From positions 1 to 45,095 of the forward strand of contig NZ_JSBN01000057.1 of the NCBI RefSeq assembly GCF_000797515.1: a stretch of 45,095 nucleotides of DNA. Direction: 5' to 3'. The translations under genes were made by a program, and so were the position numbers. The DNA is from Sphingomonas sp. Ant H11 (GTDB lineage Bacteria > Pseudomonadota > Alphaproteobacteria > Sphingomonadales > Sphingomonadaceae). The notes beneath the pieces are model-generated. The model saw only the letters and a program-made list of their open reading frames with translations, searched no databases and had not been told where the DNA came from. This document shows positions 35,695 to 44,262 of this stretch, piece after piece; the stretch's first letter is position 1, and each line of letters opens with the position of its first letter.

Positions 35695-36150
35695 TCAAAG
35701 CACCTTCTCCACTTCATCGAGGAGCGCTCTCGTACCTGCTTCCCGGCCAGCGATGTCGCCGTCGAAGTAGGCGCCCTGTTCGGTCAGCTCCAAACGCGTA
35801 CCGGCGCCATCGGAATTGAAGCTGATGGTGACGAGCGAAGAGGACAGCGGCGTCCCCTCCAGTGTCATGTGGTAGGCGTAGATGAGCGTGTTGCCCTCAT
35901 CTACGTGCAGCCAGGTCGTGGCGTTCGTGAGGACGACGTCCGCTCCCGGGGGGCTGAACCGGCTGAACTCGACGGCGCCTGCCACGGTCGGTTCGGCTGG
36001 CCGATACTCATGGATGGTCCAGCCGTCGGCGAAGACCAGCCACTTGCGCCGCGCGTCGGCCTGCGCGAACGCCGCGAAAACCTTGGCCGGCGGCGCAGAG
36101 TAATTCCGTTCGATGGTGAAGCTTCCGTGCTTGATCGGGTTGCCCGTCAT
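35695..36150 (-). CDS. SRPBCC-family protein
   Basis: 151 aa. START-like fold: FTIERNYSAPPAKVFAAFA then DARRKWLVFADGWTI, and a C-terminal helix TRALLDEVEKVL. It is related to AHSA1-type proteins. Ligand unknown. The ATG at 36150 shares its first base with the stop of the gene before it (TGATG), and GGAGGG precedes it, so it is co-translated with the upstream SRPBCC gene. Confidence 0.87.
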   Translation of the reverse strand: MTGNPIKHGSFTIERNYSAPPAKVFAAFAQADARRKWLVFADGWTIHEYRPAEPTVAGAVEFSRFSPPGADVVLTNATTWLHVDEGNTLIYAYHMTLEGTPLSSSLVTISFNSDGAGTRLELTEQGAYFDGDIAGREAGTRALLDEVEKVL

Positions 36151-36617
36151 CAGAGCCCTCCGGCCAAGGCTTCGAGCTGGCTGAGGCACGTGCCCCAGCC
36201 ATCATGGAAGCCCATCTCCTCATGCTTCTGACGGTCTGCGTCTGACTTGTGGCGCACCAGTGCCCGATAGCGGGTGCCGCCTTCCACCGCCTCCATCGTG
36301 ATGTCGGCGGTCATGAAGGTTTCGGAATTCGGACGGAACTCGGGCCCGACCGCATCGGTCCATACCAGACGCTTCCGAGGCTCTGCCAGCAGCACGCAGC
36401 CTGGCGTTTCATCCATTTCGGCGCCGTCCGGCGACGCCATCACGACCGAGAAGATTGCCCCGGCGCGGGGGTCGATCGCGACGCGCGCTACCGTCCAGGG
36501 TTTCGGTGCGAACCATTGCTTGAGCAGGTCGGGCTCCGTCCACGCGCGCCAGAGCTGGGCGGGTGCGGCGCTGACCGTCCGCTCCAGCACGAGATCGAGT
36601 TTGGCATCATGCGTCAT
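36150..36617 (-). CDS. SRPBCC/AHSA1-family protein
   Basis: 155 aa from ATG at 36617, preceded by GAAGGAGAAAACA. Family features: [39 protein letters not shown], and [16 protein letters not shown] at the C-terminus, a frequent ending of AHSA1 proteins next to ArsR genes. Its start lies within the last codons of arsR, so translation is coupled. Second gene of the operon arsR-SRPBCC-SRPBCC. Confidence 0.9.
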   Translation of the reverse strand: MTHDAKLDLVLERTVSAAPAQLWRAWTEPDLLKQWFAPKPWTVARVAIDPRAGAIFSVVMASPDGAEMDETPGCVLLAEPRKRLVWTDAVGPEFRPNSETFMTADITMEAVEGGTRYRALVRHKSDADRQKHEEMGFHDGWGTCLSQLEALAGGL

Positions 36618-36945
36618 TGTTTTCTCCTTCACCGGGTAGATTCGCTAGAAATGCATCGAGGCGGTCGAGACGCGCCTCCCAAAGAGACCGCTGCTGGCCC
36701 AGCCAGCCTTCGGCGGCTTTCGCCGTTTCAGCCTTGAGCCGACAGGTACGGATGCGGCCGGCCTTGTCGGATTCAATCCATCCGCCCGCCTCCAGCACCT
36801 TCAGGTGTTTGAGGAAGCTCGGCAGCGCCATGTCATGCGGCGCGGCCAGCTCAGAGACAGGCGCGGGGCCGGCCGCCAGCCGGGCGATCACCGCACGGCG
36901 GGTGGGATCAGCGAGTCCGTGGAAAATCGAATCAAGGTTAGCCAT
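36607..36945 (-). CDS. ArsR-family repressor
   Basis: 112 aa from ATG at 36945; the longer frame up to 37599 is antisense to the methyltransferase gene and not family-like. Winged helix: [19 protein letters not shown] then [18 protein letters not shown] and [11 protein letters not shown]. It has no metal-site cysteines. It is the same length as the first ArsR (16.0-16.4 kb) and controls the same kind of genes, but the recognition helix differs. Operator half-sites flank its promoter. Confidence 0.92.
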   Translation of the reverse strand: MANLDSIFHGLADPTRRAVIARLAAGPAPVSELAAPHDMALPSFLKHLKVLEAGGWIESDKAGRIRTCRLKAETAKAAEGWLGQQRSLWEARLDRLDAFLANLPGEGENNDA

Positions 36946-36997
36946 ATGGCTATCTATTGACTTGGCACAGTGCTCGTCAAGATACCTAGCCATATGG
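36939..36997 (-). promoter_or_regulatory. arsR promoter and double operator, second cassette
   Basis: Minus-strand TTGACG (36980-36975) and ATAGAT (36957-36952) are 17 nt apart. A perfect palindrome TAGCCATATGGCTA lies at 36939-36952 over the start codon, and a second partial copy TAGCCATATGG lies at 36987-36997 upstream of the -35. The expected transcription start coincides with the ATG at 36945, so a leaderless mRNA is likely. Confidence 0.75.
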
Positions 36998-37106
36998 AAA
37001 GGTGTCTTCCATCCGGCGGAGCGAAGGTCATGATGAAACCAAACGACACGGACGACGTCGTCGCACCAAACCCGTCGAAGCCCCCGAGCCTGTCCGGAGG
37101 AGAAAA

Positions 37107-37532
37107 GTGACTGAACGGCTGTCCCAACGTCTGAAGGCGATCCTCGAAGCCCTGCCTCTCTCGCCCTGTATACGCGTGCTCGAGGTGGGATGCGGTCCCG
37201 GAGCGCTGACGCGCGCCATGTCGTCGGCGATCGGCAGCGGGTATGTGCTCGGGATCGACCGGTCAGACCGGGCCGTCGCGCAGGCCATCGCAGGCTCCAA
37301 GGAGCAGATCGCTGCCGGCCGTCTGTCATTCCGAACGGTGGCGGCCGAGGATTTCGTGATGGGACCCGGCGAGGCGCCGTTCGATCTTGTCGTGGCGGTC
37401 CGCGTCGGCGCGCTCGACGGCCGTCATCCCGCGGCCGGCGCTCGCGCCTGGCCGCGAATTCGCGCGGCGCTTGCCCCAAGCGGACGGATCTTCGTCGATG
37501 GCGTTGAGATACCTGCGGAGACGCCAAGGTGA
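37107..37532 (+). CDS. SAM-dependent methyltransferase
   Basis: 141 aa. Class I methyltransferase fold: VLEVGCGPGALTRAM (SAM-binding motif I) near residue 27, YVLGIDRSDRAVAQAI (motif II acid) near 50, and FDLVVAVRVGALDG near 100. The length is short, since class I enzymes are often about 200 aa; it may be a minimal form. GTG at 37107 is chosen because GGAGGAG lies 4 bp before it; GTG at 37002 is possible but adds an Arg-rich tail. It overlaps the following GNAT gene by 4 bases (GTGA). Substrate unknown. Confidence 0.82.
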   Translation: MTERLSQRLKAILEALPLSPCIRVLEVGCGPGALTRAMSSAIGSGYVLGIDRSDRAVAQAIAGSKEQIAAGRLSFRTVAAEDFVMGPGEAPFDLVVAVRVGALDGRHPAAGARAWPRIRAALAPSGRIFVDGVEIPAETPR

Positions 37533-38466
37533 GGATCGTGCCCTTCACGATGGATCGCGCCGAAGACGCATTGCGCCTGATGAACCTGCTTCGGCTCACG
37601 CCGATCAGCCTGCCCGAGTTCCTGGACCGCGAGGCACGATGGCCGGCGGGCGATCTGCGTCTGCGCTGGCTTGGTTACGACAATGACCGGGCCGTTGCCT
37701 TCGGGCAGATCGCCAACTCGCCCTATGCGCCATCTGATCATCTTGCCGTGCAGGTCGCTGTCGATCCCGATCATCGCGGCCGGGGGAGAGGCAGCACCAT
37801 GCTCGGCCTTGTGGAGAGCGAAGCCATCGGGCGCGGTTTTCGGGGGCTTGTCGCCACGATACCTGAGGCAGCATCCGGTCCGCAGGCCTGGGCCGAGGCA
37901 CGCGGGTTTCAGCGCCACGCGCTGCGTTGCGACAGTCTGCTCGACCTTCGGACCTTCGACGTCAGTCGGCAGTGCCCGCGGGGGTGACGCTCTCGGACAT
38001 GACCGGAGCCAGCGAGGCGCAGTGGAAGGCGGTGGCGATGCTGTTGCAGACCCTCATCGCCGATGCGCCCGACATGCGAGACCTCCCGTCATGGACGTTG
38101 GCGCGCTGTTTTTCGGTACTGCGCGAGACTCCGGCCTCGCGACCGGAATGGGTCGTTGTTGCCCGGTTTAACGGCAGACCCGTCGGCCTCACCATCGGTC
38201 ACGCTTTGGGCCAGGAGATCTATTCCTACTTCACTGGCGTGTTGCCCGACTGGCGCAGCATGCATGTCGGCCTCGCGCTCAAGCTGCGCCTGATCGCTGC
38301 GGCGCAAATGTCGGGCATCACGACGATGCGGACAACGAACCTCGACGCCAATACCGCGGCGCTTCGGCTCAACGCCTCGATTGGCTTCCGTCGCGTTCCC
38401 GGCAGCCTGGAGCTGCGCAAGGCTTTGTCCGCGGTCGATTTCGCTACCTCGGCGAAACCCCAGTAA
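37529..38466 (+). CDS. Tandem GNAT acetyltransferase, frameshift near 37966
   Basis: About 312 aa after adding one base. Domain 1 (to about residue 145) includes [20 protein letters not shown], the acetyl-CoA loop, then [12 protein letters not shown]. Domain 2, in another frame, has [40 protein letters not shown] and a Leu-rich end NAAL-type ([12 protein letters not shown]). Domain 2 retains less of the acetyl-CoA loop. Tandem GNAT proteins are common, and the first domain here runs out exactly where the second begins. Two separate genes remain possible. Its start GTG overlaps the methyltransferase stop. Confidence 0.75.
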
Positions 38467-38710
38467 CATAGCTAGCTGCGAACTCCGCGCTGGCCGGGAT
38501 CGGCTTGATGATGTCGATCAGCACCCCGTTGGGGTCGCTGGTGATGAAGTGGCGCTGGCCGAAGTCCTCATCGCGCAAGGACAGGAGAATAGGGATCCCG
38601 TCGGCAACAACCTGGCCATGCACGGTGTCAACATCGTCGACTTCGAAATTGAGAAGGATGTCCGACGCGCGTCCGCGCGCGACGTAAGGTCGCGTGGTAC
38701 TGCGCGCGAT
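38444..38710 (-). pseudogene. 3' remnant of a VOC-family gene
   Basis: The minus strand encodes [38 protein letters not shown] then [20 protein letters not shown], the C-terminal two thirds of a VOC or glyoxalase-type protein. There is no start codon in place and the frame is closed by TAG just upstream near 38720, so the N-terminal part is lost. It overlaps the end of the convergent GNAT gene. It is unlike the intact VOC gene at 31.8 kb. It marks an old rearrangement at the edge of the cargo block. Confidence 0.7.
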
Positions 38711-39065
38711 CTATCCGATTCCGACGTATTCGCACCCAATCGCAGACGGTCTTTCTTACAAGCGATCCTGGCCATGAGAGTGCCCAGAAGCTCTCTGCGA
38801 TATGATCGCGGAAGTGATCGAGTACGGGGTTCGAGAGCTACAGCACATTCGAGATATCTCTTTAGCGCCATTGGACGATTTCCAAAGTTGGGCACGCTGA
38901 CCGGCGAAGGATCGCAAGCTATTCCGCAGGTCCGCCTTTTCCCTGTATTTCTACGCTACGGTTCTACGAACGCATTCCCTTGTTGCCGCGCCCACATTTC
39001 TGCCTCTTCTACTCATCCCCGATCCAGGGCCGCTCGTCCGCGGTCCTTTCACGAACGGGGACGAC
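38711..39065. other. Gap before trbB
   Basis: 355 bp with no convincing gene, lower in GC than the trb operon. It must hold the promoter of the trb genes, since the CopG-to-trbB link is broken by cargo. I cannot assign -35 and -10 boxes with confidence. Confidence 0.4.
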
Positions 39066-40048
39066 ATGGCGGCTTCTCACCAGCGATCCGAGGCGAGCTT
39101 ACGCGGCGCGCGCATGTTGCGCACCGCGCTCGGCCCCGCCATCGCCGGATTCCTGGAAGACCCCACAGTCGTCGAGGTGATGCTCAACCCCGACGGGCGG
39201 CTCTGGATCGACCGCCTGTCCGAGGGGCTGTCTGATACGGGAGAGTGCCTGTCCGCCGCCGACGGCGAGCGTATCGTGCGCCTGGTGGCGCATCACGTCG
39301 CGCCGAGGTTCATGCCGGCGCACCACGCGTCTCGGCCGAGCTGCCCGAAACCGGAGAGCGGTTCGAGGGGCTGTTGCCGCCCGTCGTGGCGGCGCCGGCC
39401 TTCGCGATCCGCAAGCCCGCCGTCGCGGTCTTTACGCTGCAGGACTACGTCGCGTCCGCGATCATGTCGGCGGATCAGGCCGACGTCCTTCGTCGCGCCG
39501 TGGCCGATCGGCGCAACATCCTCGTGGCCGGCGGCACCTCGACCGGCAAGACCACGCTCACCAACGCCTTGCTCGCCGAGATCTCAAAGACCGCCGACCG
39601 CGTCGTCCTGATCGAGGACACGCGCGAGCTGCAATGCGCGGCCCCAAACCTGGTCGCGATGCGCACCAAGGATGGCGTCGCCACCCTCTCTGAGCTGGTC
39701 CGCTCGTCGCTGCGCCTGCGCCCAGACCGTATCCCCATCGGTGAGGTGCGCGGGTCCGAGGCGCTCGACCTCTTGAAGGCCTGGGGCACCGGCCACCCTG
39801 GCGGCGTCGGCACAATCCACGCCGGCACCGCGCTAGGCGCGCTACGCCGCCTCGAGCAGCTCATCCAGGAAGCCGTCGTCACCGTCCCGCGCGCCCTGAT
39901 CGCCGAGACGATCGATCTGGTCGCGGTGCTGAGCGGCCGCGGGTCCAATCGCCGCCTGGCCGAACTCGCCCGGATCGAGGGCCTCCGTCCCGACGGCGAC
40001 TACCACGTAACCCCCGCAACCCAGCCCCCCTCAGGAGATCCCGCATGA
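39066..40048 (+). CDS. trbB: TrbB, conjugation ATPase (VirB11-like), frameshift near 39300
   Basis: About 327 aa after adding one G (GTCGGCGCC read as GTCGCGCC), giving [20 protein letters not shown]. VirB11-type hexameric ATPase powering pilus and channel assembly at the inner membrane. Walker [21 protein letters not shown] near 150, the Glu of [11 protein letters not shown], the His box [20 protein letters not shown] near 240. N-terminal region [21 protein letters not shown] is typical. It begins the trb operon; its stop overlaps the trbC ATG (ATGA). Confidence 0.93.
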
Positions 40049-40377
40049 TCCGCCGGTCCTTGGCCCTACGTCGCCGCCTCACAACGGCGGTCAGTCTCGC
40101 GCTTTTCAGCGTTGCGTTCGCGCCGGCCGCCCACGCCTCCGGCTCGTCCATGCCGTGGGAGCAACCGCTCAATCAGATCCTGCAGTCCATCGAAGGACCG
40201 GTCGCCAAGATCATCGCGGTGATCATCATCATCGTCACCGGCCTGACGCTCGCGTTCGGCGACACCAGCGGCGGCTTCCGCAGGCTGATCCAGATCGTCT
40301 TCGGCCTCTCGATCGCGTTCGCGGCCTCGAGCTTCTTCCTGTCGTTCTTCTCCTTCGGCGGCGGGGCGCTCGTTTGA
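40045..40377 (+). CDS. trbC: TrbC pilin precursor
   Basis: 110 aa. The signal peptide ends at AHASG near residue 32. Two hydrophobic segments follow: KIIAVIIIIVTGLTLAFGD and QIVFGLSIAFAASSFFLSFF. TrbC is the VirB2-like pilin, cut and in RP4 cyclised by TraF, whose gene is at 27.9 kb. ATGA overlap with trbB and TGATG with trbD show tight coupling. Confidence 0.93.
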   Translation: MIRRSLALRRRLTTAVSLALFSVAFAPAAHASGSSMPWEQPLNQILQSIEGPVAKIIAVIIIIVTGLTLAFGDTSGGFRRLIQIVFGLSIAFAASSFFLSFFSFGGGALV

Positions 40378-40658
40378 TGACGGGCCTTGCCGACAGCGCC
40401 GGCGAAGTGCCTGGCTTCAGCGTCCCGGTGCACCGCGCCTTGACGGAGCACATCCTGCTTGGCGGCGCGCCGCGCTCGATCGCCATCCTCAATGGCACGC
40501 TGGCGGCGGCGCTCGGCCTCGGATTGCGCCTCTGGCTGGTGGGCTTGGGCCTCTGGGCGGTAGGGCACCTTGCCGCCGTCTGGGCGGCCAAGCGCGATCC
40601 GCAGTTCGTCGACGTGGTGCGCCGCCACCTGCGCCTCCCCGTTTTCCTGAACGTCTGA
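40377..40658 (+). CDS. trbD: TrbD, VirB3-like channel protein
   Basis: 93 aa. PGFSVPVHRALTEHILLGGA at the N-terminus, typical of TrbD, then a membrane segment GLRLWLVGLGLWAVGHLAAVW. Small inner-membrane component that works with TrbE. Start ATG shares its A with the trbC stop. It precedes trbE by 9 bp. Confidence 0.93.
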   Translation: MTGLADSAGEVPGFSVPVHRALTEHILLGGAPRSIAILNGTLAAALGLGLRLWLVGLGLWAVGHLAAVWAAKRDPQFVDVVRRHLRLPVFLNV

Positions 40659-40667
40659 GGCCGGCCG

Positions 40668-43106
40668 ATGATGAACCTCGCCGAATATCGCCGGACCTCG
40701 ACCCGCCTCGCCGATTTCCTGCCCTGGGCGGCGCTGGTCGGCGAAGGCGTTGTCCTCAACAAGGACGGCAGCTTCCAGCGCACCGCTCGCTTTCGCGGGC
40801 CCGATCTCGACTCCGCGGTGCCGGCCGAGCTGGTCGCCGTCGCCGGCCGGCTCAACAACGCCTTCCGTCGGCTGGGTTCCGGCTGGGCGATCTTCGTCGA
40901 GGCGCAGCGGCACGGCGTCGGCGCCTATCCAGCAAGCCGCTTTCCCGAGGCCGCGTCCGCGCTGGTTGACGCTGAGCGCCAGGCCGACTTCGAGGAAGAC
41001 GCCTCGCACTTCGAGTCGAGCTACTTCGTCACCTTCGTCTTCCTGCCCCCCGGCCGAAGACGCTGCGCGCGCCGAGAGCTGGCTCTACGAAGGCAAGGCC
41101 GATAAGGGCGTTGACGCCTGGGAGGCGTTGCGCGGCTTCGTCGATCGCACCAACCGCGTGCTCCAGCTCGTCGAGAGCTTCATGCCCGAGTGCGCCTGGC
41201 TCGATGATGGCGAGACGCTCACCTACCTACATTCGACCGTCTCGACCAAACGCCACCGCGTGCGCGTGCCCGAGACGCCGATGTATCTCGACGCGCTGCT
41301 GGCGGACCAGCCGCTGACCGGCGGCCTCGAGCCGCGACTCGGCGAGGCCCATCTGCGCGTGCTCACCATCGTCGGCTTCCCGACCGCGACGACGCCCGGC
41401 CTGCTCGACGATCTCAACCGCCTCGCCTTCCCCTATCGCTGGTCGACGCGCGCGGTGCTGCTCGACAAGACCGACGCCACCAAGCTGCTGACAAAGATCC
41501 GGCGGCAATGGTTCTCCAAGCGCAAGTCGATCGCCGCGATCCTGAAGGAGGTGATGACCAACGAGGCCTCCGTGCTGGTCGACACCGATGCCGCCAACAA
41601 GGCGGCCGATGCCGATCTCGCGCTGCAGGAGCTCGGCGCCGACTACACCGGCCAGGCCTATGTGACGGCGACCGTCGCCGTCTGGGACGCCGATCCGCGC
41701 GTCGCGGCAGAGAAGCTGCGCCTGGTCGAGAAGGTCATTCAGGGTCGCGACTTCACGGCGATGCCTGAGACGGTCAACGCCGTCGATGCCTGGCTCGGCT
41801 CCCTGCCGGGCCACGTCTACGCCAACGTCCGGCAGCCGCCAATCTCGACACTCAACCTTGCCCACATGATCCCCCTGTCAGCGGTGTGGGCGGGGCCGGA
41901 ACGGGATGAGCATTTCGGTGCGCCCCCCTTGCTGTTCGGCAAGACCGAAGGCTCCACCCCGTTCCGGTTTTCCCTTCACGTCGCGACGTCGGCCACACCC
42001 TGGTGGTCGGCCCGACCGGAGCCGGCAAGTCCGTCCTGCTGGCGCTGATGGCGCTGCAGTTCCGGCGATACCCCGGTTCGCAGGTCTTCGCCTTCGACTT
42101 CGGCGGCTCGATCCGTGCGGCCGCGCTCGCTTGTGGTGGCGACTGGCACGATCTGGGAGGCAGCTTGACCGAAGCCGCGGCCGACAGCGTGTCGTTGCAG
42201 CCGCTCGCCCGCATCCACGAGGTGCCCGAGCGCGCCTGGGCCGCCGACTGGATCGTCGCCATCCTGATGCGCGAGGGCGTGACCATCTCGCCCGAGGTGA
42301 AGGAACATCTCTGGACGGCCTTGACCTCGCTGGCGAGCGCGCCAGTGGTCGAGCGCACGCTTACCGGGCTCGCCGTCCTCTTGCAATCGAACGACCTCAA
42401 GCAGGCGCTCCGACCCTACTGCATCGGCGGCGCCTATGGTCGCCTGCTCGATGCCGAAAGCGAGCATCTCGGGCAAGCATCGGTGCAGGCGTTCGAGACT
42501 GAAGGCCTGATCGGCACCGGCGCGGCGCCGGCCGTGCTCGCCTATCTGTTCCACCGCATCGAGGACCGCCTCGACGGCAGCCCGACCTTGCTGATCGTCG
42601 ACGAAGGCTGGCTGGCGCTCGATGACAAGGGATTCGCCGGCCAGCTTCGGGAATGGCTGAAGACGCTCCGGAAGAAGAACGCCTCGGTCGTATTCGCCAC
42701 GCAGTCGCTGTCGGACATCGATGGATCGGCCATCGCGCCCGCCATCATCGAGAGCTGCCAGACCCGGCTGCTCCTGCCGAACGAGCGGGCAATCGAGCCG
42801 CAGATCACCGCGATCTACCGGCGCTTCGGCCTCAACGACCGGCAGATCGAGATCCTCGCCCGGGCCATGCCCAAGCGCGACTATTACTGCCAGTCCCGCC
42901 GCGGCAACCGGCTGTTCGAGCTCGGCCTCGGCGAGGTCGCGCTGGCGCTCTGCGCCGCGTCTTCCAAGACCGACCAGGCCGCCATCGAGCGCGTCCTCGC
43001 CGAGCACGGCCGCGACGCCTTCCTCGCCGAATGGCTGCGCCTGCGCGGCGTCGGCTGGGCCGCCGACCTGATCCCCGGCCTCACCAACCTGGAGACCCGA
43101 CCATGA
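40668..43106 (+). CDS. trbE: TrbE, VirB4-like conjugation ATPase (two frameshifts)
   Basis: About 812 aa after correction. VirB4-type ATPase at the base of the channel. N-terminal MMNLAEYRRTSTRLADFLPW; Walker A VVGPTGAGKSVLLALMALQF near 445; Walker B TLLIVDEGWLALDD near 640; RKKNASVVFATQSLSDID. One extra C in the six-C run at 41046-41051 and one lost G near 41982 (GTCGGCGAC read as GTCGCGAC, giving HVGDVGHTLVVGPTG) cut it into three frames. They cancel in length and the total stays a multiple of three. The second break falls just before Walker A. ATGA overlap with trbJ. Confidence 0.92.
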
Positions 43107-43864
43107 TCCTTCGTCGCTCGCGCGCGGCCCTTTTGGCCGCCAGCATCTTCGCCGTGCCCGTCGCGTTGTCGCCGGTCCTCACCACCCCGGCCGCTGCGCA
43201 GTGGGTGGTCTACGATCCGACCAACTACGCCCAGAACGTCCTTCAGGCGGCGCGCGCGCTGCAGCAGATCAACAACCAGATCACCTCACTGCAGAACGAA
43301 GCGCAATCGCTGATCAATCAGGCGCGCAATCTGGCCAGCCTCCCCTACTCCTCGTTGCAGCAGCTTCAACAGTCCGTGCAGCGGACCCAGCAGCTCCTGA
43401 ATCAGGCGCAAAACATCGCCTTCGACGTCCAGCAGGTCGACCGCGCCTTCCAGTCGACCTACGGCAACGCCTCACTCTCCGCGTCTGACGCCCAGCTCGT
43501 CGCGCAAGCCCGCGAGCGCTGGCAGAACACGGTCGGCGGTTTGCAGGACGCAATGCGGGTGCAGGCGGGCGTCGTCGGCAATATCGACACCAACCGCACG
43601 CAGATGTCGGCGCTGGTCGGCCAGAGCCAGGGCGCCACCGGCGCGTTGCAGGCGACCCAGGCCGGAAACCAGCTCCTCGCACTCCAGGCGCAACAGCTCG
43701 CCGATCTCACCGCCGTCGTCGCCGCCAACGGCCGCGCGCAATCGCTCTCGGAAGCCGAACGCGCGGCGGCCGCCGAACAGGGCCGCGAGCAGCGCCGACG
43801 GTTCCTGACCCCCGGCGTCGGCTATCAACCCGGCAACGCCCGGATGTTCCCAAGCGGCAACTGA
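43103..43864 (+). CDS. trbJ: TrbJ, VirB5-like protein
   Basis: 253 aa. A signal peptide (LRRSRAALLAASIFAVPVAL) ends at AAAQ near residue 33. The body is a long Gln-rich coiled coil: YAQNVLQAARALQQINNQIT, QSLINQARNLASLPY, QQLQQSVQRTQQLLNQAQN. VirB5-type proteins sit at the pilus tip or periplasm. It ends with the family tail FLTPGVGYQPGNARMFPSGN. ATGA overlap with trbE. Confidence 0.94.
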   Translation: MILRRSRAALLAASIFAVPVALSPVLTTPAAAQWVVYDPTNYAQNVLQAARALQQINNQITSLQNEAQSLINQARNLASLPYSSLQQLQQSVQRTQQLLNQAQNIAFDVQQVDRAFQSTYGNASLSASDAQLVAQARERWQNTVGGLQDAMRVQAGVVGNIDTNRTQMSALVGQSQGATGALQATQAGNQLLALQAQQLADLTAVVAANGRAQSLSEAERAAAAEQGREQRRRFLTPGVGYQPGNARMFPSGN

Positions 43865-43874
43865 GGGCGAGCTC

Positions 43875-44258
43875 ATGGACGGCAAGCTTTTCGCACGGGT
43901 GGGCGCCATCGTCTTCGTCGCGGTCGCAATCACCGCGACGGCGATCGAGATGACCCGGAAAGAGGAAGAACCGGGGGCAACGTTCGCGCGCGCCGCCGTC
44001 GCGGCGGCGACCGACCCACTGCGCGCGGAGCTGATCCGGTGCCAGCGCCTCGGCGAAGCCGGTCCCCGCGATCCGGCCTGCCTCACCGCCTGGGCGGAAA
44101 GCCGCGAGCGGTTCCTTGCTCCCGGCGCGCGGCCGGGCGTGCGCACCACCCCGGCCACCGAGGTTCCGCCGACGCCGCCCGACGCGGCTGGAATTCGCTC
44201 CATGCCGGATGATCCGATCCGCAAGGAAATGGCGCCGCAGCTGGACGAGGCCCGATAG
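43875..44258 (+). CDS. trbK: TrbK-like protein
   Basis: 127 aa. Putative entry-exclusion protein TrbK-alt: one N-terminal membrane anchor VGAIVFVAVAITATAIEMT, then a conserved RCQRLGEAGPRDPACLTAW with the Cys pair typical of the family, and a Pro-rich tail. It lacks the lipobox of classical RP4 TrbK. It is located between trbJ and trbL, as usual. GAGGGCGAG lies just before the ATG. Confidence 0.85.
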   Translation: MDGKLFARVGAIVFVAVAITATAIEMTRKEEEPGATFARAAVAAATDPLRAELIRCQRLGEAGPRDPACLTAWAESRERFLAPGARPGVRTTPATEVPPTPPDAAGIRSMPDDPIRKEMAPQLDEAR

Positions 44259-44262
44259 CATC

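Noticed and set aside
38518..38895. A 125-codon minus-strand frame near the VOC remnant
   Set aside because: The VOC similarity is in a different minus-strand frame; this one has no family features.
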